DNA of 64,000 bases. It comes from Prorocentrum cordatum. Lineage: Eukaryota; Sar; Dinophyceae; Prorocentrales; Prorocentraceae. The notes under the pieces were generated by a model. It was not told the origin of the DNA. It worked only from the letters and a program-made list of their open reading frames with translations, and searched no databases. Position numbers and translations under genes: made by a program. Each line of letters opens with the position of its first letter. Positions within the stretch are counted from its first letter, which is position 1. Positions 34,306 to 45,815 of this stretch are shown piece after piece. The DNA lies in the NCBI GenBank assembly GCA_963575745.1, contig CAUYUJ010009491.1:62001-126000 (forward strand). Direction: 5' to 3'.

Positions 34306-34409
34306 GGTCGGGCCTGTCCCCAATGCTCAAACATGAATTCAAAACATCGACCCCAGAATATCTTTTGAATATTTTGGAATATTCCTCATGTAGAAAAACC
34401 CGCTCGACC
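34306..34409. mobile_element. TIR element family M1, short copy
   Basis: The left end TAGGTCGGGCCTGTCCC and the right end GGTTTTT-type CTCGACCTA are inverted. The element lies between near-identical 10-bp direct repeats ACCTCAACGC and ACCTCAATGC. A further family end (TCCTGCTGTAGAGGGATATG...CCGACTTAA) follows at 34597-34641 without a partner. Confidence 0.65.
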
Positions 34410-34840
34410 TAACCTCAATGCCCAATCGACGGGCGGGCGCAGCGGCGGCGTCCGGGCGCAGGGCAGGGAGGCACTCCGAGGCCACGTGGGCGGCCGGCGG
34501 ACCTGTCTGCCAGCGTCTGCGCGGACGGCGCCGGGCCGCGGGGGCCTCGGGCGCAGACCCCCAAGAAATGTTCAAAAGTAGCAAACAAAAGGAAATCGTC
34601 CCCTGGGCACTCCTGCTGTAGAGGGATATGTCCGACTTAACCCTTGTTCGGGCGTTGGCAAAAATAGGTTTAGTGGGACCTGGTTTGGTGGTGTGCGCTG
34701 GGGAACGCCCCCCCGCCCCGTTCCACTAACCGGAACTGCCGTCACCCGAAAAAACACCAGCTACGGCAGACCTGGTTTAGTGATTCTGGCCAATTTAGGG
34801 GCTCCAGGGCCCTACCAATAACTGGGTCCAGAAAAAAAAA
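34410..34840. other. GC-rich and unique DNA, no gene seen
   Basis: Contains a GC-rich block (34420-34560), an orphan M1 end (34597-34641) and unremarkable DNA to 34840. No coding-like frame. Confidence 0.4.
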
Positions 34841-35003
34841 CATAAACGCAAACTTTTGGCGCTCCGCGCGGATTTCTTGGATCCGCGCCAGACCCCCCGC
34901 CCTGGCGCGCGGAGCGCGCCAGGGGCGGCGCCGAAGGCGCCGCCAGGTGGGCCCAGCACGGATCCAAGAAATCCGCGCGGAGCGCCACAAGTTTATGCTT
35001 ATG
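34841..35003. mobile_element. Hairpin element family M2, copy 1
   Basis: A 45-bp inverted repeat with four mismatches: TGGCGCTCCGCGCGGATTTC near the left end is repeated in inverse at the right end, starting and ending in CATAA/TTATG. The inner part is GC-rich with GCGCGGAGCGCGCC. Related elements occur at 51679 and 63402. No coding capacity. Confidence 0.85.
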
Positions 35004-35072
35004 TGGGTGTTTGTTCTTCTTCGATCTACACGAGACGTGTGCGCGACGCCAGCGCTTGCTGCTGCAAGGGCA

Positions 35073-35148
35073 CCATCATCATCAACAGCATCAGCAGCAT
35101 CATCAAACTCATAATCATAATCATCATCATCATCATCATCATCATCAG

Positions 35149-35197
<49 letters not shown>

Positions 35198-35198
35198 G

Positions 35199-35231
<33 letters not shown>

Positions 35232-35645
35232 CCACCATCATCATCATAGGCATCACCATCACCATCACCATCACCATCACCATCCTCATCCTCATCATCA
35301 GCAACATCAGCAGCACCATCATCATCAGCAGCAGCATCATCATCATCCTCATCGAGCCCGCCGGCGGGCCCCGGCCCCGAGCCCTCGGCGGTCCCCCGCG
35401 GACCGACGCGCTGCCGCCGCCGAGGCCTCCGCCTCGAGGATCTGAGGACGAGGAGGAGGAGAAGAGGGGGGGGAGGATGAGTGAGGAGGGGGAGGAGGAG
35501 GAGGAGGAGGAGGAGGAGGAGGAGGAGGAGGAGGAGGAGGGTGAGGAGGAGGGTGAGGAGGAGGAGGAGGAGGAGAAGAAGGGAGGAGGGAGGAGGGAGG
35601 ACGGAGAGAGGAGGAGGAGGAGGAGGAGGAGGGAGGAGGGGGGGA
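35073..35645. repeat. CAT array, GC-rich block and GGA array
   Basis: 35073-35357 is a CAT array, 35358-35445 a GC-rich block (GCCGGCGGGCC type), and 35446-35640 a GGA array. These lead straight into the GT-rich element. No gene. Confidence 0.9.
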
Positions 35646-35985
35646 GGGCAAGTTAGGTGCGCTCGCGTCAACATCTGACATCCTACCCCTCCCTCCCATC
35701 CCTTACCATGGCGCTGATTTTCTCTATCCGCGGACGCGTGTCGTAGCGGACCTGTGGCTCCGCGCGCGTGTGCGTAGTGGGTGGTGGTGCGCGTGCGTGC
35801 GTGCGTGTGTGCGTGGTTGTGGTTGTTGTGGTGGTGGTGTGTATGTGTGTGTGTGTGCGTGTGTGCGCGTGTGCTGTGGTGTGACGTGGTGTGGCGTCTT
35901 GGTGGTTTGGTGGTGGGCCAGGTGCGTACGTGCGTGATGGCGGTGGTGGTGGTGGTGGCGGTGGTGGTGTGTGTGTGTGTGTGTG

Positions 35986-36036
<51 letters not shown>

Positions 36037-36057
36037 GTGTGTGTGTTGTGTGCGTGC

Positions 36058-36116
<59 letters not shown>

Positions 36117-36568
36117 TGTGCGTGTGCGTGTGCGTGTGCGTGTGCGTGTGCGTGTGCGTGTGCGTGCGTACGTGTGTGTCTGTGTGTGCGCGCGTGTGAT
36201 GTGGTGTGACGCGGTGTAGCGTGGTGGTGGTGGGTGGGGTAGTGCGGTGGTGGTGGCGGTGCGCGGTGGTGGTGCGCGTGCGTGCGTGCGTGCGTTGGTG
36301 GGTGAACGCCATCCTGAACGACGGAGGCAAAACACCGATCCGAAAATGAGGCCCACGCTGCAGCGGGAGCACGATTCGGAACGATTCGGGAGCAGAAATG
36401 AGGCCGGCGCCTCAGCGAGAGCAGCAATTTGAAAAAAAACGCAGGCGAAAGCCCAACTCCCGGGAATCCTGTGTGTAAAAAAACAGTACGCGGGGGGGGG
36501 GTCGAATATTCCCAGCACGCCATCAGGGGAAGAGGGAGAGTAGTATTCATATTGAGTAATTGTGGAGG
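35646..36568 (+). repeat. GT-rich dispersed element, copy G2
   Basis: The first 150 bases match copy G1 almost base for base, including TATCCGCGGACGCGTGTCGT. The core is shorter: GT, GTGC (36045-36120) and GTGTGC (36118-36165) runs. The 3' block again has GCTGCAGCGGGAGCACGATT (one unit plus a decayed one), GGGAATCCTGTGTGTAAAAA and AGTATTCATATTGAG. It is followed by a GGA array. Confidence 0.85.
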
Positions 36569-37574
36569 GGGAGGAGGGGAGGGGGAGGAGGGGGAGGAGG
36601 GGAGGAGGGGGAGGAGGGGGAGGAGGAGGGGGAGGAGGAGGGGGGAGGAGAACGAGTCAGAAGGAGGAGGAGGCGGAGGTGGAGGCGGAGGAGGCCGTCG
36701 CTGCCACCGCACGCCACCGCCGCCGCTCTCGCCGCAGAGGGGGGCGAGGGTGGCCTCGGCCGCGCGAGGTGGCGGCCGCCGCGCAGGCGAGGGCCGCGGC
36801 GCTCAGCGCGCTGGACTGCAGGGAGCGGGGCGGGGACCAGGCGGGCGGCAGGCAGCGGAAGGCCAGCAGGACGGCGAGGTACAGCACGAAGGCGGTCCTG
36901 CGCAGAGAGGTCTGCCGCAGGCCCGCTTCGAGGATCGAGCATCCAGGGGAGGGCATCGCGGGGGGGGGGGGAGTGCAGAGAGCGAGGAGAGGGGCCTCCC
37001 GCTCTGGAGCATCCGGGGGGCCGAAGGAAGGCCTCCCCCCTCTTCCTCTGACAACCCTACCTATGTCCTCAGTTTTGGCGGGCCGTGCGCGAAGGATACC
37101 TCCCTGAATATATCAACAAAGAGCCCCTGCCGCCGCAAAACTCCGAGGACATCTCAGTGAGACCTCGCCGCCAGAGTACCCCAGTGGACGCTTCCCATCT
37201 TCCATCCCTCCCCGCCGACCCCGTCCCCTTGGGTTCCCTCCTTCACCCCCCCTCGACCCCCGACCTCCCCGTCCCCTCCTCTTCCCCTCCCCACCCAAAC
37301 CTCCAACGGCGTGATTTCAGAACGCGGCGTGGGTGGGCCCTCTCCCCGACCAGCTCGGCCTCAACTATCACCGCGGGCTGGCCAACCCTCTCCCAGACCT
37401 CCTATTCCACTCCCCTTTTTACCCCGACCTCCAAAGGCGTGCTCCTTCAGGCAATGGATATGTTCGCCGTCTTTGGCACGCCTCAACGGGCCCCTGCGAC
37501 CGTCAGAAGACGACTCGGGACTCGGGACGAAAACCCAGAGAGTCGATCTATAGCTGTTTTTTTTGTCTCTCCCC
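36569..37574. other. GGA array, GC-rich block and CT-rich DNA; no confident gene
   Basis: 36569-36700 is a GGA array and 36700-36960 a GC-rich block. A minus-strand frame through this block includes a hydrophobic stretch (TAFVLYLAVLLAFRCLPP) that could be a remnant of a membrane-protein exon, but it has no intact start and no known domain. 37130-37574 is C/T-rich with a repeated CCAACGGCGTG/CCAAAGGCGTG word. Confidence 0.35.
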
Positions 37575-37850
37575 ACCCATACTGTGGTGTTCGGCCCTCG
37601 TTTTGACAAGACAACGCCCCGCGTGCTCTCTCTCCTATCATCTCCTCTCATCCTCCCCCTCCTCCCTCCTTCCACCCTTGCCTTTGACCTGCGCGTGTTC
37701 ATTTTGGCACACACACACACCTCACACGCTGCCTGGCCCCATAGGGAGCTCCACCGAGGGCTCCTGTGGCAGGGTTCGTGTGCTTCCCGCGGCCCATTTT
37801 GGTACACCCCTCACACATGTCGTGGCCGCTTCCATCGGTTCACGATGACC
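37575..37850 (-). repeat. Composite satellite element, truncated copy A2 (reverse orientation)
   Basis: On the minus strand it contains the terminal module (CGCGGGGCGTTGTCTTGTCA at about 37603-37622), the purine-rich spacer and one to two 90-bp-type units (GGAGCTCCCTATGGGGCCA), and no leader. It faces away from copy A3. Confidence 0.65.
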
Positions 37851-38180
37851 TCATAGGCCTCCAAGATGGCTCCACGACGGCTCAAGAGGGCTCACGATGG
37901 CCCAAGATGCCTCCACGACGGCCTTACCACGGCCGAGGAAGAACCCAAAAGGGCCTGAAACGGGCCCAACAAGGGCTCCTGAGGGACCCGAAACGGCCAA
38001 AGATGACACCTGGGCGGCGTATTACGGCCTCACGACGGCCCTAAGAAACACTCCCAGGCGGCCGCGAGGGCCCCAAGAGAGCCCCAAGAGCCCAAGGGGG
38101 CCCCGAGACGGCCCAAGAGGGTCCCAAAGGAGCCCCGAGACTGCCACATAGGATCCCAGGACAGCCCCAAGACAGCCAAA
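37845..38180. repeat. Short-period CCCAAGAGG/CACGACGGC minisatellite
   Basis: The same family as 9835-10560, with roughly 10-20-bp degenerate units such as CCCAAGAGGGTCCC and CACGACGGCC. It separates the two divergent satellite elements. Confidence 0.75.
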
Positions 38181-38182
38181 CC

Positions 38183-39372
38183 ATCTTGGCGAAAGACCCA
38201 ACCATATGCAGACATGAGTAGCGAACTGGTGGATATCGTCTTCGGTGGAGCTCCATATCGGGCCACGAGAACTTTTGCGGGGTGGGCCGACATGGGTGGC
38301 GGGGACGCCTGCGAACACCATAATTGAGGCCTCTGGTGGAGCTCCCTATGGTGCCACGAAACGTGTGAGGGGTAAGCCGAACGGGTTGCCGGGACGCATG
38401 CGAACACCTCCACTGGGGCCTTCGGTGAGGCTCCCTGTGGAGCCGTGAAGCGTGCGAAGGGTTTGTCGACATGGGTGGCGGGAGCGCATGCGAACACCAC
38501 CATTTGGGACTTCGGTGGAGCTCCCGTTGGTGTCACGAAACGTGTGAGGGGGAGCCGAAGGGGTGGCCGGGACGCATGCGAACACCTCCACTGGGGCCTT
38601 CGGTGAAGCTCCCTATGGGGCCACGAAGCGTGCCAGGGGTTTGTCGAAATGAGTGGCGGAGACGCATGCGAACACCGCCATTGGGGCCTTCAGTGGAGCT
38701 CCCGTTGGTGCCACGAAATGTGTGATGGGTGACGCGAACGGGTGGCCGGGACGCATGCGAACACCGCCACTGGGACCTTCGGTGGAGCTCCCAATGGGGC
38801 AATGAAGCGTGTGCGGGATGTGTCGAAATGGGCGGCGGGGACGCATGCGAACACCGCCATTGGGGCCTTCGGTGGAGCTCCCGTTGGTGCCACGAAACGT
38901 GTGAGAGGTGTGCCCATATGGGTGGCGCGGACGTATTCGATCACCTCCACTGGGGCCTTCGGTGAAGCTCCCTATGGAGCCACGAAACGTGTGAGGGGTG
39001 CCCCGAATCGGGCTGCGGGGACGCATACGAACACCGCCACTGGGGCCTTCGGTGGAGCTCCCCATGGAGCTACGAAACGTGTGAAGGATGTCCCCAATCG
39101 GGTGCGGGGACGCATGCGAACATCGCCACTTGAGCCTTCGGTGGAGCTCCCTATGAGGCCACCAAACGTGTGAGGGGTGCCCTGATGACGCATACGAACG
39201 TCGCAACTGGGACCTTCGGTGGCGCTCCTATGGGGCCACGAAACGTGTGAGGGGTGTGAAGACATGGTAGACTGATGCGAAGAGCAGAGGCACGCAGGGG
39301 AAGAAGGAGGAGGGGCAGGAGGACGGTGAGGTCAGGTGGGACGCGGGGCGCGGACCCAACACCACATGATGC
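38183..39372 (+). repeat. Composite satellite element, copy A3
   Basis: Leader ATCTTGGCGAAAGACCCAAC at 38184, then about 11 tandem units of 89-90 bp (GCATGCGAACAC words at 38396, 38486, 38574, 38664, 38753, 38843, 38933, 39023, 39112), then trailer GGTAGACTGATGCGAAGAGC (39267), a GGA spacer and a terminal GACGCGGGGCGC module (39338). The 90-bp period explains the long open frames on both strands. Confidence 0.85.
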
Positions 39373-39429
39373 TTGAGAATAAGGTCCATGAGGGCTCGCC
39401 GAGAAGTGAAGACAAACAGTGTCACATGT

Positions 39430-40600
39430 ATCGACTCTCCTCCTCCTCCTCGTCCCTCCTCCTCCCCTCCTCCTCCTCCTCCTCCTCCTCCTCCTCCTCC
39501 CCCTCCTCCTCCTCACCTCCTTCTCATCCTGGTCCCCTCCCTCCTCCTCCTCCTCCTCCTTCTCCTCCTCCTCCTTCTCCTCATCACCACCACGAAGCGA
39601 CTTATCATCTTCCTCCTCCTCCTCCTCTTCGTCGTGGTCGTCAACATCGTAGTCGTCGTCATCGTCGTCGTCGTCATCGTCATCGTTACTGTCACCGTCC
39701 CCATCACCATCACCATTACCATCGTGACCGCCACCATTATCATCACCATCATCATCGGCATCTTCATCAGCACCACTACCACCAACACCACAATCACCAA
39801 CATCATCATCAACACCAGTTTGGTCATCATCACCACCACCATAACCATCGCCAACATCATCACAATCACCATCATCATCGCAATCGCCATCATCAACCAC
39901 AACATCAACATCAACATCATAATCAACATCCGCCGCATCACCGTTATCAAAATAAGCATCACACTCCCCATCATAATCAGATTCAGCACCATCATCATCA
40001 ACATCACCGTCAACACCAACATCGCAATCGACATCGCCATCATACGTGTCATCACCATCACCACCGTCACGATCATCATAATCATCATCATCGCCATCAC
40101 CATCACCATCGCCACAATCATCACCCTCATCACCAACACTATCACAATCAACACCATCACCACACGATCGCCACCACCACCGTAATCGTCATTGTCTCCC
40201 TCATCGTCATCCTCACCACCATCATCAGGATCATCATCCGCAGTAGCAGAATTGTCGTCGTCGTCATCGTAGTCGTCATCGTCACCATCATCCTCAACAT
40301 CATCCTCAACATCATCAACACTATCACCCCAATCACCACAATCGTCATCCTCATCACCACCATCACCATCAACATCACCATCATCATCATCAGCATCATG
40401 TTCACCATCATTATCGTATTCATTATTCTCGTTGTTCATCCACAGCTATAATACGCATCTCATCATTGTCATCACCATCCCCATAAACACCACCATCATA
40501 CGTAATACTCATCATCGTCATCGTCATCGGCATCATCACTAGCAGCATCAGCAACATCATATTCATACTGTCATCGGCCTGACCTACGGAAGGATGAATA
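39430..40600. repeat. CCT array followed by a 1-kb CAT/CAC array
   Basis: 39436-39595 is CCT-rich. 39640-40600 is a degenerate CAT/CAA/CAC/CGT array. All long frames are His, Ile, Met or Asp homopolymer-like. Confidence 0.9.
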
Positions 40601-41555
40601 AGGAACGAAGCCCTTGTTTTCCAAGGAGTAACTCATAAGGACAGATACGTGATACATACAGCAGAAGGAACGAACATAACGCATGCAAGCCTGAGGAACC
40701 ACCGAGCACCTTTTGAAACATGTGTCCCCCATTCAAGTCGCTCGCTGTATACATCATCATTATCATTCATATCACCGTCCACATCAGCATCAACATCAGC
40801 ATCTTCAGCATCTTCATCTTCATCTTCATCAGCATCATCAGCATCACCACCATCAGCATCATCATCATCCTCACCATCATCGATCCGAACTGTCACCACC
40901 AAATATGCTAGACTGGCACGGTGGCGGACTTGCTGCAAGCAGCTTGATCACAATCACGCTCGCCCTCATGAGCATATACTGTCCACATCATCTTCATTCC
41001 AACCCTCAACGTCACGATGACCCTCTCCTATTCCTCCCCTCGTCACCATCACATCCATCATCAGAGGCCCAAGAAGTTCTTCAGAGGCCCCAACACGCCA
41101 TTCAGAGGCCCCAAGAAGCTGTGGAGGCCCAAGAGGCCCCTTAGAGGCCCCAAGCAGCTCTTTCGAGGGCCCCAAAAGCGTTTCAAAGGCCCCAAAAAGT
41201 TCTTCAGAGGCCCCGAGAAGCTCGTCATAGGCGCTTTGTCGGCGTGTGTGGGGGCTCGCCTCCTCTGCCGTACTCGACGATACACAGACTACGGAGCAAC
41301 CCGGGCCATACAAACATGGACCAGGCCACACAAACACCCAACGGGCCACACAAACACCTTCTCTCCCCCCTGACGCCGCTCCTTTAGGCTGCACGCAAGA
41401 ATGGCCGTAGGCAAGAGTGACCTTCGGTGCGCGGCCGTAGGGGGGTCGCGAGGGAGGCCAAATCCAAGCCATCCGAGCGCGCCAGCCAGTACTGGAGGGA
41501 CCCGTGTGCCCGCACCGAAGGTCACCCCACCGAAGCATCGCTCTTACGCGTAGCC
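40601..41555. other. Unique DNA with a small CAT array and CCCAAGAGG minisatellite; no gene
   Basis: 40752-40885 is a CAT/TCA array. 41060-41240 is an AGAGGCCCCAAGAAG-type minisatellite. The remaining unique DNA has no coding-like frame. Confidence 0.55.
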
Positions 41556-42115
41556 CATCCTTTCCCTACCGGCGAGCAGCGGTGGAGGGGTCCACTGGCC
41601 GGCGCCCGCTCCCCCGGCAGCCCCGCCGCCCGCCGCCGCCGCCCGCCGCGCGCGGCGTTCGCCTGGCCAGCTTCGGGGGGGGGGGGCGCGGCGGGCGGCG
41701 GACGTCTCGGCGCAGGCCGCGCGCCGCGCTGCGCCCAACGACGGCGGCGGCGACCAACGACGACGACAGACGCACGACGGACGACCGGACGACGGACGAC
41801 GGACGACAGACGACGCCGATGACGACGGCGACGGCAGCGGCGGCGGCGGGCTGCGGGCGGCGGCCGCGGCAGCCTGTGGCGGCCGCGGCGGACGCCGGCG
41901 GAGCTGTGCGCCAGGCTCTCCGCGGCGCTCCGCCAGGGCTCGATCTACTGGGCTCGTCTTGGGGCACCTTCGGACTGTGTGGCTCGACAAGTCTGGCGCC
42001 GCGCGGCGCCCTTCGAAGGGCTTAGATACATGTATTGGAAGAAAATGGGACGGGCGGAGTTGAAGCAAGATGCGCGCGGTAGATCTGACATCGTGCCGTC
42101 AGTCTGTGTTTATTC
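41556..42115. other. GC-rich block with GAC array, no gene called
   Basis: 41580-41740 is a GC-rich block, 41740-41830 a GACGAC-type array and 41830-41990 a second GC-rich block. Several frames are open on both strands but read as Ala/Arg/Pro-rich sequence. Confidence 0.4.
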
Positions 42116-42181
42116 GTGACATCCGTGCAAGAATCATTATATCAGACAACACCTGGGCCTGATAGACACTCCGTAGAAACC

Positions 42182-42566
42182 CTATGCATTCCGCAAACGC
42201 TGCACGCCGCGGAGGCGTTCTCCCTGCATTCTGTCGTGCCCGCTTCGCCACTGGTACTCACAGGGAATGTCGTCCTTTCCAGCGTGGGTCGCGCAGTAAA
42301 AGTACTCACCACTGCGACTCAACACGCCATCGGGCAACTGAATGTCATAGCCGTCGCCGCAGCTGGCCAGCGTGGGCGCTGGCATTGGTGTAGGGCTTGG
42401 TGCCTTTGCACAAAATCAATACTGCGCCAGAAGACCCTGTGGATGGGTTTAGCACTTGCCCATCGCACTCCCGCAGCAAGAAGCATCTCGCCTCCCAAGT
42501 ACTGACACATGCGCCATACTTTGCAAAACACCCTGCACTCGTGAATACCGGCTGTGCCAGCACTGA
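42182..42566 (-). CDS. Cysteine-rich protein fragment (minus strand, one frame break)
   Basis: One minus-strand frame from 42566 gives protein-like text with AGCFAKYGACVSTWEARC, LLRECDG and ILCKGTKPYTN. At the GGG run 42374-42376 (CCC on the coding strand) the frame shifts by one extra base and continues as LASCGDGYDIQLPDG and GEYFYCATHAGKDDIP to a stop at 42182. The evenly spaced cysteines look like an extracellular module; a PAN/Apple-type fold is a guess. Just upstream (42590-42665) another minus frame reads GEVYDLLGYPNDEDTTGFDY and could be an earlier exon. Probably an exon remnant or a badly resolved gene. Composition is unlike the surrounding repeats. Confidence 0.42.
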
Positions 42567-42666
42567 CTACATGCTCAACTGTTGGCGGTGAGTTACACAT
42601 TCTGGCAATAATCAAAGCCAGTCGTATCCTCGTCATTAGGGTAACCTAGAAGATCATAGACTTCGC

Positions 42667-42894
42667 CACCAGCATCGTGCGCTGATGTTAGTGCCGGCTT
42701 AGGGGAGGCCTTTTGTACCGGCGGCGCCGCGTGCCCCGACGAGGCCCGCGATCAACACTAGACAGGCCATCCTTGGGACAGATGAGCCGACCAGATGTTG
42801 GATACACATTGGGGCGGTGGCGTGTTCTGGATTTGGAATGCCGAGCTGGAGCCAAACAATCTTGGGCTCACGATTTGCCCTCTTTGGGTTCTCA
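42667..42894. other. Unique DNA, nothing recognised
   Basis: A short stretch between the minus-strand remnant and the minisatellite. No coding-like frame or repeat was recognised. Confidence 0.4.
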
Positions 42895-43440
42895 ACTGCT
42901 ACGCCTGGTAGGTTTGCCGGTGACCAAGTCGAACTACCAACAGAAAGTGCGGGCCCCATCTTCGTTGCAACTCACTCACACACGAGGCCCCCGCTTGAGA
43001 CATCCTCACGATTCGTCCCCTTGGGATGCTCAAGTGTATGTCTGGTAGAGTTTGCCGATGACCCGCTCGGATTACCACCATGAAGTGCGGGCCCCGTAGG
43101 GCGGGGGCTCCCGCCTGAGACATCTTCGCATTTCACTCGCAGACCAAGCCCCTGCTCGACGTGCCCCTTTGGGGTGCTCAAGTGTGATGCCTCGTAGAGT
43201 TTGCCGGCGACCCAGTCGGACTACCAACATGCAGTGACTCCATAGGGAGGGCGCGCCCGCTCGAGACTTCCTTGCAAGTTACACACAGACGACGCCCCCG
43301 CTTGAGACATCCTCACGACTTGCCCCTTTGGGGTACTCAAGTGCTACGCCTGGAAAAAAATGCCGATGACCCGCTCGGATTGCCAACATGAAGTGCGGGC
43401 ATCATAGGGAGGGGGCTCCCAGTCGAGACTTCCCTCAAGA
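42895..43440. repeat. 136-161-bp minisatellite
   Basis: Four degenerate units begin with CTACGCCTGGTAG-like words (42899, 43037, 43185, 43344) and continue with TTTGCCGATGACCCGCTCGG, AAGTGCGGGCCCC and GAGACATCCTCAC. Confidence 0.8.
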
Positions 43441-43585
43441 CATGTATGTCTATGGTGGTGATGAGTGGTGATGGTAATGAGTGGTGATGACGAGTTAGTG
43501 TGAGCGTGAGTGGGTGCGAAGGAATGCGTGTGTCTGGGAGAGATGCTGATGATGATGATGCTGATGCTGATGCTGATGCTGATGC

Positions 43586-43637
<52 letters not shown>

Positions 43638-43700
43638 AATGATGATACTGCTGCTGATGATGATGAGGATGCGGAGGAGGATGAAGATGAGGAAGAGGAT
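43441..43700. repeat. ATG (CAT complement) trinucleotide array
   Basis: GATGCT then GATGAT repeats with a pure core at 43590-43635. Only poly-Asp or poly-Met on + and poly-Ile or poly-His on -. Confidence 0.95.
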
Positions 43701-43904
43701 GCGTGGGTGCGTGAGTGTGTGAGTGAGGAAGTGAGAAGGGAGGAGGAGGAGGAGAAGGACGAGGAGGTGGAGGAGGAGATCCTGCGCGGGGGGGTGCATA
43801 GAAAACTAGAGCCCCACTCTGGATGTGGGGAAAATAAAATGGTTCGCGCTCCGCGGGGTCTATTCATCGGCCCCAGGGGGGGAGCCCTCCATCATTTGTT
43901 AATC

Positions 43905-44460
43905 ACAAGCTGACGTTGCCTCTCACACCCATCCCCGCCCATGGTGCTGATTGTTCCACCAGTCGGCCGCGGATGTCCTGGCGGACCTGGGGCCCCAGAG
44001 TGACCCAATCGCGTGTTGCGCAGACAGAACGAGGAGCTGCGTGCATTGTAGGAGAGGGAGCTTGCGGATGCGGAGGGAGAGGAATGAAACATGAGGAGGG
44101 CCAGCAGCAGGAGGAGGAGCAGGAGCGGGAGGAGCACGAGGACCAGGGGGATGCCGGGGGGGGGCAAGGAGGGGGGCGACAATGACAATAAAGGAATCGG
44201 CTCAAGAAATGTTGCCCGCGCTCAGAGGAGATCGCAACTCTGAACGACGGGAGCAAACCACCGATCCTACAATGGGGCCCACCGCTGAAGCGGGAACGAC
44301 ACTTTGAAAGACTGAGTACGTGCTGAGAGAAACAACAGATGAACAAATCAAGTCTTGAAACCCTGTGTACTGAAAAAGATACTGCAAGAGAAAAGACGCC
44401 CCGCTTCGACACGACCTGGCACGATAGGAGAATTGTATTCATATTGAGTGATTGCAAAGA
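43905..44460 (+). repeat. GT-rich dispersed element, diverged copy G3 without the GT core
   Basis: The 5' side (43910-44000) keeps the order CCCATGGTGCTGATTGTTCC, CCGCGGATG, GCGGACCTG. The 3' side (44245-44460) keeps GAACGACGGGAGCAAACCAC, CGATCCTACAATGGGGCCCA, CCCTGTGTACTGAAAAAG and TGTATTCATATTGAG. The GT core is replaced by ordinary sequence. This is a diverged relative of G1 and G2 and places the boundaries independently of the GT tract. Confidence 0.6.
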
Positions 44461-45815
44461 TGGAAGGAGTAGGAATGAGGAGAAAGGGAGTAGGAGTCGG
44501 AGTGGGAGGGGGGGAAGGAGATCGGATGGAGGGGGGAGGTCGATCGGAGGGGAGATGAAGAAGAGAAGGGGGGCAACGGCGACAACCCAGGCAATGATGG
44601 ACACCAGGACGGCGAGGACAACGGCGACGACGATGGCGGCAACGGAGACAACGACGGTAATGACAATCATGGTGATGATGGTGACGACGCCAGCACTGGA
44701 GCTTGGGCTCTCTCCCTGTCGAGTGGGCAACACTGTCACGCTCTCACGCTGAACGGGCACGCCCTGGTCGAAACGATTTCGGTGTGCAGACCGCGTGCTC
44801 GTGCGCGCCAAACATCAACAATGACATATCCATATGCGCGCATGAACCAATAATAATACTGCGTGTTTCACTCCATGGTCTGGATGTGAGATGTTGCACA
44901 CGCATGAGCGTGGCGCCGCATCCGCATCTCATGGACACCAGATGTGGAAGGTAAGGATCAAGGGTAGGGGGGCGTGTGATCGCGTTCAGCAGCTACGTGC
45001 TCCCTCCCCCCACCTGCCCCTCCCTCTCCTCCGCTTCCGCGGTTCGCCTCCTCTTCCTCCGAATCCGACGACCACGATCACGACGGCAAGTAGAACAACA
45101 ACAGCACCGACGCCCACGACGCCGACGACGGCGACTGTGACGACCGCGACGTCGGCGAAGGTAACGACGGCGACGGCGACAGCAACCAACAGTGGCGACA
45201 ACGATGGCAGGCAACGGCGACGGCTGCAGAGGCTGCGACGTCGGGGCCGACGCCCACGACGACAGCGTCGGCGGCGAAGCCGTCTGCGGCGGCGGCCGCG
45301 CGCGCCTCGCCGCCGCGGCCGTCCGCCGCGCCCCGCTGCCGCGACCGCGGCGGCTGTGAGCGCACACGCGGGCCTCTGCCGCCAGGGGGGGCGGCGGCAG
45401 GCATACAGCGGAGCCGACGGCGGTGGCCGCCGACGCCGCAGGACGGCGGCGGCGCCGTTCCTCCTCCTCCTTCTCCTCCTCCTCCTCCTCGTCCTTCTCC
45501 CTGTCCTCGTCCTTCTCCCTGTCCTCCTCCTACTCCTCCTCATCCTCCTCCTCCTCTTCCTCCTCCTCCTCTCGGCGGCGAGCCCGGGGGGAAGTGAGAG
45601 GGGGCAGGCCTTCTCAGAAGGCGGCGGCGGGTCTCCTCAGAAGCCGTCGCGCCTTCCAAGAGAAGACTGTCAGAGCCTCCTCTTGAAACAGAAACGGTGC
45701 CCGGGAAGGCCGGAGGGACTCCGAGAAGCCCCGCCGCCTCCTGACAACAAGGCCTGCCCCCGCTCACTCTCTCCCCCCTGGGCCCGCCGCCGATCCTCCT
45801 CATCAATCGCTTCTG
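44461..45815. other. Unique DNA, GAC and GC-rich blocks and a CCT array; no gene
   Basis: 44461-45050 shows no coding-like frame. 45055-45230 is a GAC/ACG array, 45230-45450 a GC-rich block, and 45455-45575 a CCT array. Long frames are artefacts of these arrays. Confidence 0.5.

Noticed and set aside
34742-36712. 656-codon minus-strand open frame
   Set aside because: Composite of readings of GT, GGA and CAT repeats and GC-rich block; no part looks coding.
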